DNA of 64,000 nucleotides from Patiria miniata (GCF_015706575.1 NW_024037064.1:10269606-10333605); one strand, 5' to 3'; counted from the first letter of the stretch, positions 13,141-24,761 are shown. Translations and numbers: made by a program. Notes: generated by a model from the letters alone, not told the origin.

Positions 13141-13261
13141 TTATATCCAAACAGTAATGGACGTGTGAACTCCTTCACTGCCACAGTCAGCTACAGAGTA
13201 ACGCCTTCCATGGGTTAAAGGTGAGTGAACTAATTGATCTACATGTATTAGACATAATGAA

Positions 13262-13360
13262 GTCACGCTTTGTTTACATGTGTGCTTTCCTACGGGAGCT
13301 TGGTGGCTCTCATGCCCACCTGGCTCTGATAGAAAAGCACACATGTAAACAAAGCGTGAC
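13262..13360. mobile_element. 99-bp hairpin MITE-like element, copy 1
   Basis: Inverted arms of about 26 bp starting GTCACGCTTTGTTTACATGT and ending with its reverse complement at 13360. The middle (GAGCTTGGTGG ... CCACCTGGCTC) is itself nearly self-complementary, so the whole 99 bp can fold as one hairpin. No clear target-site duplication was seen. Confidence 0.7.
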
Positions 13361-13627
13361 GTCAATAGTTCTATTAATGACTGCAATACTTTCCTTTCTG
13401 CTGATAAGGAGTGTTCACCTTATTTAAACCATTGTGACTGAATGATGTGACTTGTAAAATAAACTGGGTCTCCAATTTAAAGTTTAAAGCTCCAACATGC
13501 TCAAATAAAAAACTACTTTGGACTTTTATTGTCAAGGTGGCAGGAAGTTTTGCTGGTCACGTAGCAAGAATTGTTTTTGGGGGTGGGGTGCTATATCACT
13601 GAAGGGCCAGCTTAGTGTATTGCTTTT

Positions 13628-15775
13628 AGCTGACTAACCAACTATCCAAACAACTGACAGACTGACCGACTGACCAACTGACAGGACCAACCGATCAAGC
13701 GATGACCGACCAACCGACAGGGCGACCAATCGATCCACCGATTGACCGACCAACTGTCTGATGGAGCGACCAACCGATCGACTGACCTACTGACTGACTC
13801 CCCGACTCCCCAACCGACGGATGGAGCGACCAACCGATCGACTGACCTACTGACTGACTGACCAACGGAGTGACCAACCAATCGACTGACCTTCTGACTG
13901 ACAGACCAACGGAGTGACCAACCAATCGACTGACCTACTGACTGACTGACCAATGGAGTGACCAACCGATCAACTGACCTACTGACTGACAGAATGATGG
14001 AGTGACCAACCGTTCGACTGACCTACTGACTGACTGACCAACAGAGTGACCAACCAATCAACTGACCTACTGACTGACAGAATGACGGAGTGACCAACCG
14101 ATAGACTGACCTACTGACTGACTCCCCAACGGAGTGACCAACCAATTGACTGACCTAATGACTGACAGACCGACGGAGTGACCAACCAATAGACTGACCT
14201 ACTGACTGACTGACCAACGGAGTGACCAACCAATTGACTGACCTACTGACTGACTCCCCAATGGAGTGACCAATCGATCGACTGACCTACTGACTGACTC
14301 CCCAACGGAGTGACCAACCAATCGACTGACCTACTGACTGACTGACCGATGGAGTGTCCAACCGATCGACTGACCTACTGACTGACTCCCCGACGGAGTG
14401 ACAAACCAATCGACTGACCTACTGACTGACGCCCCAATGGAGTGACCAACCGATTGACTGACCTACTGACTGACAGACCGACGGAGTGACCAACCAATCG
14501 ACTGACCTACTGACTGACAGACCGACGGAGTGACCAACCAATTGACTGACCTACTGACTGACTCCCCGACGGAGTAACAAACCAATCGACTGACCTACTG
14601 ACTGACGCCCCAACGGAGTGACCAACCAATCGACTGACCTACTGACTGACAGACCGATGGAGTGACCAACCGATCAACTGACCTACTGACTGACTCCCCG
14701 ACGGAGTGACAAACCAATCGACTGACCTACTGACTGACTCCCCAATGGAGTGACCAACCGATTGACTGACCTACTCCCCGACAGACCGATGGAGTGAACA
14801 ACCACTTGCCTGACCTACTGACTGACTGACCGACGGAGTGACCAACCAATCGACTGACCTACTGACCGACTGACAGACGGAGTGACCAACCGATCGACTG
14901 ACCTACTGACTGACTCCCCGACGAAGTGACCAACAGATCCACTGACCTACTGACTGACTTCCAGAGGAAGTGACCAGCCGATCGACTGACCTACTGACTG
15001 ACTGACCGACAGAGAGATCAACCGATCAACTGACCTACTGACTGATCGACTCCCCAACGGAGTGACCAACCGATCGTCTGTCCTACTGACTGACTGACCG
15101 ACGGAGTGACCAACTGACCGACTGACCTTCTGACTGACTCCACGATGGAGTGACCAACCGATCAACTGACCTACTGACTGACTGACCGACGGAGTGACCA
15201 ATCAATCGACTGACCTACTGACTGACTCCCCAACTGATGGAGCTACATGTACCAACCGATCGATTGACCTACTGACTGACTGACCAACTGATGGAGCTAC
15301 CAACCCATCGACTGACCAGACTGACTGACCAACTGATGGAGCTACCAACCGATCGACTGACCTACTGACTGACTGACCAACTGATGGAGCTACCAACCGA
15401 TCGACTGACTTTAAGTCAGTCGATCGGTTGGTCGCTCCGTACTGACTGACTGACCGACCGACTGGTAAACTCACTGGCCGACTGACTGACCAACCGACTG
15501 AGTCACCAACTGATCGATTGGCCGACCAACCAACCTCCCGACTGATAGAGCAACCAACCCACCGACCAACCAACCAACAGAGCGACCCGACCAACCTACC
15601 AACCAATCGACCGCTTGACCGACCGACCAACAGAGCGACCAACTGACCGATGGACTGACTGACCAACCAATCGACCACCCAACTGACCAACCAACAGAGC
15701 AACGAACTGATCGACTGAACGACAGATTGACTGACCAACCAACAGACTGACCAACCGACTGACTGACCTATATAG
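13628..15775 (+). repeat. 44-bp satellite array built on GACT/GACC words, copy 1
   Basis: About 2.1 kb of head-to-tail, variable 44-bp units such as GGAGTGACCAACCAATCGAC followed by TGACCTACTGACTGACTCCC. The distal part (15230 onward) has changed unit structure (CAACTGATGGAGCTACC). Minus-strand frames reading Ser/Val/Gly/Arg-rich peptides (SVGQSVSRSVDRLV) are by-products of the repeat. Confidence 0.97.
15392..15432. repeat. Perfect palindrome within the satellite, copy 1
   Basis: Two 19-bp arms (ACCAACCGATCGACTGACT and its reverse complement) separated by TTA. Beyond the spacer one satellite unit runs in the opposite orientation, marking a local inversion point in the array. Confidence 0.95.
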
Positions 15776-15919
15776 CAGGCATGCAACAATTCCTCAGATC
15801 CGCTAATTTTCTTGTGTTTTGCTTCTCGTGAATACCATTACAAATTGCAAAACACTGTACCAAGTCTTGTGGGGTTTGGAAATCCCTGGGGTTTTTTTTA
15901 ATTCCCAGTTGCATGCCTG
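15776..15919. mobile_element. 144-bp MITE-like insertion in satellite, copy 1
   Basis: Bounded by CAGGCATGCAAC and its exact reverse complement GTTGCATGCCTG. Satellite-type sequence lies on both sides (GACTGACCTATATAG before, TATAATGACCAACCGG after), so it inserted into the array. A target duplication is ambiguous (ATATA-like on both sides). Confidence 0.75.
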
Positions 15920-16083
15920 ATATAATGACCAACCGGTCGACCAACGGACTGATGGACTAATTGACTGACCAACAGCATCCATTTTGTGATTTTACCCGAT
16001 TGTACTTTGCACACACAGGATTATACCAGGTTGGACTACCGAAGCTGTCTGCAAGTAAACTGTGCCCACATCACCAGCGCTAA

Positions 16084-16848
16084 ATGGCAGAACCACTGGA
16101 TGAGGGAGCCCAAAGACGAAATGAGACACAAACGCTGCGGACACAAACTAACCCTGGTCCAAGCACAGCACAAGACATTCAGACAACTCCGACCCAACAA
16201 GTACCAGCTGGTAATGAACAACCTTCCCAGCAGGAACCAACGCAACAACCACCGCCACAACTACAGCCAAGACCGGGTGAGACACAAACTAACCCTGGTC
16301 CAAGCACAGCACCAACCAGTCAGGGAGCTCCGACCCAACAACTACCGGCTGATGGAGTGAGGGATGCTCAACAAACAACTCAGTCTGGCAGCATACAGCC
16401 TTCCCAGCAGGAACCAATGCCACAACCACCGTCTCAACTACAGCCAAGACCGGGTGAGACACAAACTAAGCCTGGTCCAAGCACAGCACCAACCAGTCAG
16501 GAAGCTCCGACCCAACGACTACCGGCTGATGGAGTGAGGGATGCTCAACAAACAACTCAGTCTGGCAGCATACAGCCTTCCCAGCAGGAACCAACGCAAC
16601 AACCACCACCGCATATACAGCCAAGACCGGGTGAGACACAAACTAACCCTGGTCCAAGCACAGCACCAACCAGTCAGGGAGCTCCGACCGAACAACCACC
16701 GGCTGATGGAGTGAGGGATGCTCAACAAACAACTCAGTCCGGCAGCATACTGCCTTCCCAGCAGGAACCAATGCCACAACCACCGTCTCAACTACAGCCA
16801 AGACCAGGTGAGACACAAACATTTGTCTGTAAACCCTGCATGTTATGA
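16084..16848 (+). CDS. Gln/Pro/Thr-rich tandem-repeat ORF, copy 1
   Basis: An open frame of 254 codons from ATG, made almost wholly of a 177-bp (59-codon) repeat present three times plus partial ends. Each repeat carries PRPGETQTNPGPSTAPTSQ, a Gln-rich stretch and ADGVRDAQQTTQSG. It has no recognised domain, signal peptide or membrane segment. NPGP follows Glu-Thr-Gln-Thr, a pattern resembling but not matching the 2A ribosome-skipping consensus DxExNPGP. One repeat reads KPGP. A diverged copy of its 3' end (QPRPGETQTFVCKPCML) lies at 36.1 kb, so the family is dispersed. It may be a mobile-element ORF1-like fragment, an exon of a repeat protein or simply an open minisatellite. Coding status is unproven. 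Confidence 0.3.
   Translation: MAEPLDEGAQRRNETQTLRTQTNPGPSTAQDIQTTPTQQVPAGNEQPSQQEPTQQPPPQLQPRPGETQTNPGPSTAPTSQGAPTQQLPADGVRDAQQTTQSGSIQPSQQEPMPQPPSQLQPRPGETQTKPGPSTAPTSQEAPTQRLPADGVRDAQQTTQSGSIQPSQQEPTQQPPPHIQPRPGETQTNPGPSTAPTSQGAPTEQPPADGVRDAQQTTQSGSILPSQQEPMPQPPSQLQPRPGETQTFVCKPCML
16268..16808 (+). repeat. 177-bp minisatellite, 3 copies, copy 1
   Basis: The GACCGGGTGAGACAC landmark recurs at 16271, 16448, 16625 and 16802, exactly 177 bp apart. The period is a multiple of three, so the reading frame is kept through the array. Confidence 0.95.
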
Positions 16849-17407
16849 CTCCCCTGGCCCTGATATCGGTTCCCTGACAGCATCCTTCCCCTCCATCCTT
16901 TGCATTGACGCTATTAGGCACAATATACAGAATAGCATGAGTCCCTGAAACAAGGGGGACCGCACTGGTGACCTGCCCCCCTCACCCCATGGTGAATTAC
17001 TCGGAGCATCCGTACTACACAATACCACAACCAATTAGTAACTAATTAAAACACCGATAAGGTCACACTATTCCAATCCCTCTAACAGTTAACGCTTAAA
17101 TCCTTCCCACCTAAAAGAAACAAAGATTCACCCCGTTGAAGTTTGGACTGATATTCAACTTCCGGTGCGATTCTGCAAATTTCAAATTGGCACTGAAACC
17201 GAGGGCCTCAGTACTGAGAGAAATAAAAAGAAAAGGTCATCAGACCTGGAAAATGCAAATGAGGATCACTCAGAGAGGATACGGCTTTTTGTTAATACAA
17301 ATTTTCAAATGAATCATGCTTTCTGCCCAGCAACGTTGACGAAAAAGTCGTATCTGGTTTTTTTATCTTTGAATTTTTTACAGCAGATTAGTATATAAAG
17401 AAATTCA

Positions 17408-17479
17408 CTAGAGTGAGATTTGAACAGACAACCTCTGAATCACCGTTCCAGTGCTCTATTAACTGACCTATTGAGCCAT
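17408..17479 (-). repeat. tRNA-derived repeat (SINE-like head), copy 1
   Basis: The minus strand reads TGGCTCAATAGGTCAGTTAA-TAGAGC (A-box type) and GTTCAAATC (B-box type) about 30 nt later. The T-stem and anticodon stem do not pair well, so this is a tRNA-like repeat rather than a working tRNA gene. Confidence 0.55.
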
Positions 17480-17693
17480 ATTTTGCATTTTTCTGATTGG
17501 TGCCTCTTCACAGAACATAATTCACTATACTTACGTATTAGTACTCATCTATTATTGAATACATTAGGAAAGAAAGGCATAAAACCCTGTTTTATGTGAC
17601 CACTGCCTCAATCCTGCAAAATCCTTCGGCAATCACTGTTAATTTGTTGAGGCAGAGCCAGTGACATCCTGGAGCAGTGCGGAGGATTAGTAC

Positions 17694-17943
17694 CATGGGC
17701 GTCGCCAGGATTTTTTCTAGAGGGGGCCAAAAAATTCCTGTATTTCTCAACATATTCCGAATTTCTCAGTTTTAGAAGGGGGCTGGGACATTTTGCCCCC
17801 CAATAAAATTCATTAAATGTACACCACTATGACTTCGCGTCTCTTTTTTTTTTCTTCTGTTTTTTTTGTCTTCCTTTTTTTTTTGCTTTTCCAGGTGGGG
17901 GGCAAGCGCGCCCCCTTCCCCCCCCCCCCTCGCGACGCCCATG
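17694..17943. mobile_element. hAT-like MITE with 8-bp TSD, copy 1
   Basis: Terminal inverted repeats CATGGGCGTCGCCAGG and CCTCGCGACGCCCATG enclose 250 bp. They are flanked by exact 8-bp duplications ATTAGTAC (17686-17693 and 17944-17951). Eight-base target duplications are the hAT superfamily hallmark. There is no transposase frame inside, so it is non-autonomous. It contains long T and C tracts. Confidence 0.85.
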
Positions 17944-18246
17944 ATTAGTACATGTATAATGTAGGCCTAAATATGTGTGGCTGAGCATAAACAACAAAAG
18001 GTCCAGTGCATCCTGCAAAATCAGACACACATTTCTGCCATAAAGCCTCAATTTTCTGCAAAATGTTCCATTTTGCCGAGAGGATATGGGGAGGTTAGGC
18101 CCTAAAAAGTTTCCAGTTTCTGGTTTGCACGTGCGTCGCTGTAGCCATGCCCGTCAGCAAAATTAACTAGACGGACGTTGTGTTTGTAGGTAAACAAACA
18201 CCGAGCTGTTCCGGTGTTTTTTCTGTCTTTGAATGAAAAAGATTGA

Positions 18247-18313
18247 TGTGGCCATCGGCGGCTATCGAACCCAGAACCTTTGTGTGGGGATTCCAAGTTT
18301 TTGCCGTGTGCCA
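18247..18313 (-). repeat. tRNA-like fragment, copy 1
   Basis: The minus strand holds CTTGGAATCC followed by GGTTCTGGGTTCGATAGCC, the B-box and T-loop region of a tRNA-derived SINE. The A-box half is decayed. Confidence 0.5.
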
Positions 18314-18427
18314 AGTGTGTGAAGTCGATTTATGTCGGACGTCCTAAATCCACGTGGTTCAATGTGTGCGCAGTCCTCTTTTCTTTGCGTTTGGGAACGG
18401 GTGCGCGTGCAAAGCGTACATGTAGGT

Positions 18428-18674
18428 GGGTGATTCCATAAATTTAGGGTCCAATTTTGGTGTCCGAGTTACATCTGACTTATGTAAGATTTTGTAATTC
18501 AGGACACATGTCTCTGATTCTAAGAGTGATTATGTAAAGCAAACTACCTGGTAAACAAATAAAAAATAGTGTGAAGTCATTTTTATTGACACTTGAATGG
18601 CAAATTAACAGGTCCGGTGTAACAGGGACACCAAAAATGTCACACTTTTGGACCCCTTATTTATGGACATACCC
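18428..18674. mobile_element. MITE-like element with long imperfect TIRs, copy 1
   Basis: The left end GGGTGATTCCATAAATTTAG matches the reverse complement of the right end (GGGTATGTCCATAAATAAGG), and pairing continues into GGTGTCC. A possible 4-bp flank duplication AGGT is present. No coding capacity. Family unknown. Confidence 0.6.
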
Positions 18675-18786
18675 AGGTGCGCAGATGATGATAGCGGGTC
18701 GAGGATAGATTTAGGAAAGTGTCAAAGTGTACCTGTATTTAGCAACTTATTTCTGGTGTCTATATTTGAAGTAGGAAAAACGAAAT

Positions 18787-19532
18787 GTGTTCAACTATGT
18801 TGGGAGTGAAAATACCAATAGTACTGAGTAGACGAGAAGGGAATTAAATTTAATGACGTCTTGGAAAGAATTCCATATACGGACTCCAGTTATTTTCCTA
18901 GATATGACTTGAAAAGTACCAAAAGTTGTAAATCTGACGAAGAAACGGAAATTTAGGAGGGAAAAAATCAAGAGTTTCTTTAAAAATACTTTGACGTTTC
19001 CTGTCATGGCCCATAGAGGTGGAGGCTTATATGGAATTCTTTCCAGTGTTCCTAACGTGGCGCACTTGAACAAATCCCCAAAAATCCCACATTAACATTT
19101 AAGAAATTCTTTAAAGTTGTTAACTTCTGATAAATCATGATTATCCCAACTCACATACCCAACTACAAGTTTGTCACATTTACGTAAGCCGCATAAATCT
19201 GTGGCATCATGACTGTACCGCGTAGAGTGCGCGGGGACCTGGCCAGCTGTAGGGCGGCAAGGCATGCACGCGCACGCTGTCAAAATGTCAAGTTGGAAAA
19301 CGGTCGAGTTGTCCGACCCCATGGGTACAAAGCCTATGGAGAAAATAACGTGCACAATGCCTATGGAGAAAAGAACGTGTACAAACACTATGGAGAAAAG
19401 AACGTGTACAAACCCTATGGAGAAAAGAACGTGTACAAACCCTATGGAGAAAAGAACGTGTACAAAACCTATGGAGAAAAGAACCTGTACAAACCCTGTG
19501 GAGAAAAGAACGTGTACAAACCCTATGGACAA
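18787..19532 (+). repeat. Block-end repeat, copy 1
   Basis: The segment from TGTTCAACTATGTTGGGAGT through the 27-bp minisatellite is repeated at 26703-27448 (near-identical) and at 28500-29230 (diverged). The third copy shows this module was repeated before the large duplication. Confidence 0.9.
19333..19532 (+). repeat. 27-bp minisatellite, ~7 copies, copy 1
   Basis: Head-to-tail 27-bp units built on CTATGGAGAAAAGAACGTGT-ACAAACC. Because 27 is 9 codons, frames stay open on both strands (plus strand YGEKNVYKP repeated, minus strand IGFVHVLFS repeated). I regard these as repeat artefacts, not genes. Confidence 0.95.
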
Positions 19533-19541
19533 GATATTGAG
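19533..19541. other. Tandem-duplication junction with 9-bp filler
   Basis: Copy 1 ends at GGACAA and copy 2 begins at ATATATCATC. The GATATTGAG between them is not found beside either outer breakpoint. Filler bases of this sort are typical of end-joining repair, but an assembly join could also produce them. Confidence 0.7.
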
Positions 19542-21174
19542 ATATATCATCTCAATGAAGCATTTGTTGCAAAAATGATGATAAGACATGAATCTGGGAC
19601 TGAGAAATGTTTCCAATTTCGTTAGGAAATACTTGAAATGACTTACCATAGACTTTGTTCATAAGCCCAAAAGTGGCATCAGGTTGCAAATTTTTTTTCC
19701 TGGCGTGTTTAGCATGTGTATCGCCACACCCGTACAACCAAGTCATTTTGTGTGTATAGGCTCCTTACATCAAAATGGATGGTTCAGACGACGATTTATT
19801 TCTGAATAAACGTCCTATTCATGCTCATTATGGAGAACAATTGTCCGACATGTGCACAGTGCGTTTGATTTCGTTCAAAGATAAAATCTTGAAGTACTTT
19901 GTTTATTTCTGTAGTGTATTTATTCTGGGCGTCTTTCGATTTTGAAGAAAAAAACTTGACACATTACACACAAAATTACATATAATGACACTCTACAAAG
20001 AATATGAAAAAAAACACCCTAGCTCTGTCCAAAAAAAATATTATCATACAAATTCCAAAAATTAATGCAAACCCCCCCCCCCCCCCTTCTCCCTGCTGTC
20101 ACACCCCCAAAAAATTTGACGGTATAATGTCCGCCTGTTCAAAATACGGTAGACCATTCTGTAATGTAGTGTTAATAATCGTCGAATTTGAACAGCGCCC
20201 CCTATTGAAATGTGGTACCAGCCCGCCCCCCCCCCCCCCCCCCTCCCAGTATTTTATTTTATGGAGGCCAAGTGTCCGGCGGAAAAAAACCTGTGTACAT
20301 TTTCAGATTTTTTTGCTGATGACCCCCCCCCCCCGCAAAAATTCCTGGATCTGCCCCTGTTACTGTATGTGAAGAGTGTCAAAGGGGTGGTTTGAAGTGT
20401 TCTGTTTGTTTACTTTTTGTCTGGCTGGTTCAAATTAAGTATCATTTTCAGTGATATGATTTATATTTATGTTTGTTGTGGGTGGATACTTGGACCGATA
20501 TCAGTTCAAATAGTTGACAGAATACAGGCCACCTACAACGGCAGCGAGACAGAGGTTGATAATTACAGACGGTTCAAATGTCATTGCTGAGTGGTGCTTG
20601 CTTACATTGCATCAGTGATGTGAATCTCATCACTACACTTACTGTAGGCACTCATTGATGGTATGACAAGATTGGATATTTGCTCATCACTACGTGCATT
20701 TGATGGTATTTGTGTCCTCAAAGTCAAAATAAAGAAGTGGGGTAGGGGTGGGGTTGAATCTTTCGATGCTTGGGGTTGGGGAGGTGGGTGTGGCTGTCCA
20801 AAGTTCATACATGTATTGGCATGATGAGGGTCCCTTCCAGACAGGTTCTTATGATAAATGTACCATCAGCAAATAATGAGTATGGACATGGAGGCTCTGA
20901 TACGGAGCATGGGGGTAAATGAGGAGAGGGAAAACATGGGCGGGGCATGCCCCTCCTCCACCCACTGCTGTTCTGGATGATTTTATGCACTAGAATGAAG
21001 GTTGCCAAAATGGTGTTTAAGTTCCTTCCCACACAAAGTTAACTGTTATGTCTTTATATCCAAACAGTAATGGACGTGTGAACTCCTTCACTGCCACAGT
21101 CAGCTACAGAGTAACGCCTTCCATGGGTTAAAGGTGAGTGAACTAATTGATCTACATGTATTAGACATAATGAA

Positions 21175-21273
21175 GTCACGCTTTGTTTACATGTGTGCTT
21201 TCCTACGGGAGCTTGGTGGCTCTCATGCCCACCTGGCTCTGATAGAAAAGCACACATGTAAACAAAGCGTGAC
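21175..21273. mobile_element. 99-bp hairpin MITE-like element, copy 2
   Basis: Identical to the element at 13262-13360 and carried along in the duplication. Confidence 0.7.
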
Positions 21274-21540
21274 GTCAATAGTTCTATTAATGACTGCAAT
21301 ACTTTCCTTTCTGCTGATAAGGAGTGTTCACCTTATTTAAACCATTGTGACTGAATGATGTGACTTGTAAAATAAACTGGGTCTCCAATTTAAAGTTTAA
21401 AGCTCCAACATGCTCAAATAAAAAACTACTTTGGACTTTTATTGTCAAGGTGGCAGGAAGTTTTGCTGGTCACGTAGCAAGAATTGTTTTTGGGGGTGGG
21501 GTGCTATATCACTGAAGGGCCAGCTTAGTGTATTGCTTTT

Positions 21541-23688
21541 AGCTGACTAACCAACTATCCAAACAACTGACAGACTGACCGACTGACCAACTGACAGGAC
21601 CAACCGATCAAGCGATGACCGACCAACCGACAGGGCGACCAATCGATCCACCGATTGACCGACCAACTGTCTGATGGAGCGACCAACCGATCGACTGACC
21701 TACTGACTGACTCCCCGACTCCCCAACCGACGGATGGAGCGACCAACCGATCGACTGACCTACTGACTGACTGACCAACGGAGTGACCAACCAATCGACT
21801 GACCTTCTGACTGACAGACCAACGGAGTGACCAACCAATCGACTGACCTACTGACTGACTGACCAATGGAGTGACCAACCGATCAACTGACCTACTGACT
21901 GACAGAATGATGGAGTGACCAACCGTTCGACTGACCTACTGACTGACTGACCAACAGAGTGACCAACCAATCAACTGACCTACTGACTGACAGAATGACG
22001 GAGTGACCAACCGATAGACTGACCTACTGACTGACTCCCCAACGGAGTGACCAACCAATTGACTGACCTAATGACTGACAGACCGACGGAGTGACCAACC
22101 AATAGACTGACCTACTGACTGACTGACCAACGGAGTGACCAACCAATTGACTGACCTACTGACTGACTCCCCAATGGAGTGACCAATCGATCGACTGACC
22201 TACTGACTGACTCCCCAACGGAGTGACCAACCAATCGACTGACCTACTGACTGACTGACCGATGGAGTGTCCAACCGATCGACTGACCTACTGACTGACT
22301 CCCCGACGGAGTGACAAACCAATCGACTGACCTACTGACTGACGCCCCAATGGAGTGACCAACCGATTGACTGACCTACTGACTGACAGACCGACGGAGT
22401 GACCAACCAATCGACTGACCTACTGACTGACAGACCGACGGAGTGACCAACCAATTGACTGACCTACTGACTGACTCCCCGACGGAGTAACAAACCAATC
22501 GACTGACCTACTGACTGACGCCCCAACGGAGTGACCAACCAATCGACTGACCTACTGACTGACAGACCGATGGAGTGACCAACCGATCAACTGACCTACT
22601 GACTGACTCCCCGACGGAGTGACAAACCAATCGACTGACCTACTGACTGACTCCCCAATGGAGTGACCAACCGATTGACTGACCTACTCCCCGACAGACC
22701 GATGGAGTGAACAACCACTTGCCTGACCTACTGACTGACTGACCGACGGAGTGACCAACCAATCGACTGACCTACTGACCGACTGACAGACGGAGTGACC
22801 AACCGATCGACTGACCTACTGACTGACTCCCCGACGAAGTGACCAACAGATCCACTGACCTACTGACTGACTTCCAGAGGAAGTGACCAGCCGATCGACT
22901 GACCTACTGACTGACTGACCGACAGAGAGATCAACCGATCAACTGACCTACTGACTGATCGACTCCCCAACGGAGTGACCAACCGATCGTCTGTCCTACT
23001 GACTGACTGACCGACGGAGTGACCAACTGACCGACTGACCTTCTGACTGACTCCACGATGGAGTGACCAACCGATCAACTGACCTACTGACTGACTGACC
23101 GACGGAGTGACCAATCAATCGACTGACCTACTGACTGACTCCCCAACTGATGGAGCTACATGTACCAACCGATCGATTGACCTACTGACTGACTGACCAA
23201 CTGATGGAGCTACCAACCCATCGACTGACCAGACTGACTGACCAACTGATGGAGCTACCAACCGATCGACTGACCTACTGACTGACTGACCAACTGATGG
23301 AGCTACCAACCGATCGACTGACTTTAAGTCAGTCGATCGGTTGGTCGCTCCGTACTGACTGACTGACCGACCGACTGGTAAACTCACTGGCCGACTGACT
23401 GACCAACCGACTGAGTCACCAACTGATCGATTGGCCGACCAACCAACCTCCCGACTGATAGAGCAACCAACCCACCGACCAACCAACCAACAGAGCGACC
23501 CGACCAACCTACCAACCAATCGACCGCTTGACCGACCGACCAACAGAGCGACCAACTGACCGATGGACTGACTGACCAACCAATCGACCACCCAACTGAC
23601 CAACCAACAGAGCAACGAACTGATCGACTGAACGACAGATTGACTGACCAACCAACAGACTGACCAACCGACTGACTGACCTATATAG
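21541..23688 (+). repeat. 44-bp satellite array, copy 2
   Basis: Same as 13628-15775, apparently without a single substitution. Retention of identical unit-by-unit variants across 2.1 kb of satellite argues for a very young copy or an assembly duplicate. Confidence 0.97.
23305..23345. repeat. Perfect palindrome within the satellite, copy 2
   Basis: Duplicate of 15392-15432: two 19-bp arms around TTA. Confidence 0.95.
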
Positions 23689-23832
23689 CAGGCATGCAAC
23701 AATTCCTCAGATCCGCTAATTTTCTTGTGTTTTGCTTCTCGTGAATACCATTACAAATTGCAAAACACTGTACCAAGTCTTGTGGGGTTTGGAAATCCCT
23801 GGGGTTTTTTTTAATTCCCAGTTGCATGCCTG
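23689..23832. mobile_element. 144-bp MITE-like insertion in satellite, copy 2
   Basis: Duplicate of 15776-15919, with CAGGCATGCAAC termini. Confidence 0.75.
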
Positions 23833-23996
23833 ATATAATGACCAACCGGTCGACCAACGGACTGATGGACTAATTGACTGACCAACAGCATCCATTTTGT
23901 GATTTTACCCGATTGTACTTTGCACACACAGGATTATACCAGGTTGGACTACCGAAGCTGTCTGCAAGTAAACTGTGCCCACATCACCAGCGCTAA

Positions 23997-24761
23997 ATGG
24001 CAGAACCACTGGATGAGGGAGCCCAAAGACGAAATGAGACACAAACGCTGCGGACACAAACTAACCCTGGTCCAAGCACAGCACAAGACATTCAGACAAC
24101 TCCGACCCAACAAGTACCAGCTGGTAATGAACAACCTTCCCAGCAGGAACCAACGCAACAACCACCGCCACAACTACAGCCAAGACCGGGTGAGACACAA
24201 ACTAACCCTGGTCCAAGCACAGCACCAACCAGTCAGGGAGCTCCGACCCAACAACTACCGGCTGATGGAGTGAGGGATGCTCAACAAACAACTCAGTCTG
24301 GCAGCATACAGCCTTCCCAGCAGGAACCAATGCCACAACCACCGTCTCAACTACAGCCAAGACCGGGTGAGACACAAACTAAGCCTGGTCCAAGCACAGC
24401 ACCAACCAGTCAGGAAGCTCCGACCCAACGACTACCGGCTGATGGAGTGAGGGATGCTCAACAAACAACTCAGTCTGGCAGCATACAGCCTTCCCAGCAG
24501 GAACCAACGCAACAACCACCACCGCATATACAGCCAAGACCGGGTGAGACACAAACTAACCCTGGTCCAAGCACAGCACCAACCAGTCAGGGAGCTCCGA
24601 CCGAACAACCACCGGCTGATGGAGTGAGGGATGCTCAACAAACAACTCAGTCCGGCAGCATACTGCCTTCCCAGCAGGAACCAATGCCACAACCACCGTC
24701 TCAACTACAGCCAAGACCAGGTGAGACACAAACATTTGTCTGTAAACCCTGCATGTTATGA
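23997..24761 (+). CDS. Gln/Pro/Thr-rich tandem-repeat ORF, copy 2
   Basis: Identical at protein level to the 254-codon frame at 16084-16848: the same three 59-residue repeats, the same NPGP/KPGP variants and the same FVCKPCML ending. If the duplication is real, both copies are open. The lack of any substitution gives no information about selection. Coding status is unproven. Confidence 0.3.
   Translation: MAEPLDEGAQRRNETQTLRTQTNPGPSTAQDIQTTPTQQVPAGNEQPSQQEPTQQPPPQLQPRPGETQTNPGPSTAPTSQGAPTQQLPADGVRDAQQTTQSGSIQPSQQEPMPQPPSQLQPRPGETQTKPGPSTAPTSQEAPTQRLPADGVRDAQQTTQSGSIQPSQQEPTQQPPPHIQPRPGETQTNPGPSTAPTSQGAPTEQPPADGVRDAQQTTQSGSILPSQQEPMPQPPSQLQPRPGETQTFVCKPCML

Larger units (their letters stand above)
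11627..19532 (+). repeat. Segmental tandem duplication, copy 1 (~7.9 kb)
   Basis: From ATATATCATCTCAATG to CCCTATGGACAA, the sequence is repeated in direct orientation at 19542-27448. The offset drifts only between 7913 and 7916. Every difference I found lies in a C, A or T homopolymer, and long stretches such as the satellite array and the 254-codon ORF are identical. The junction between copies carries an extra GATATTGAG not present at either outer edge. Either the duplication is very recent or the assembly has placed one locus, or two haplotypes, twice. Confidence 0.95.

Noticed and set aside
15202-15789. Minus-strand frame of 195 codons, SVGQSVSRSVDRLV repeats (also 23115-23702)
   Set aside because: By-product of the 44-bp satellite; no start context, domain or flanking exon signals.
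19092-19649. Minus-strand frame of 185 codons with IGFVHVLFS repeats
   Set aside because: The 27-bp minisatellite is a multiple of 3, so several frames stay open; the frame also crosses the duplication junction.
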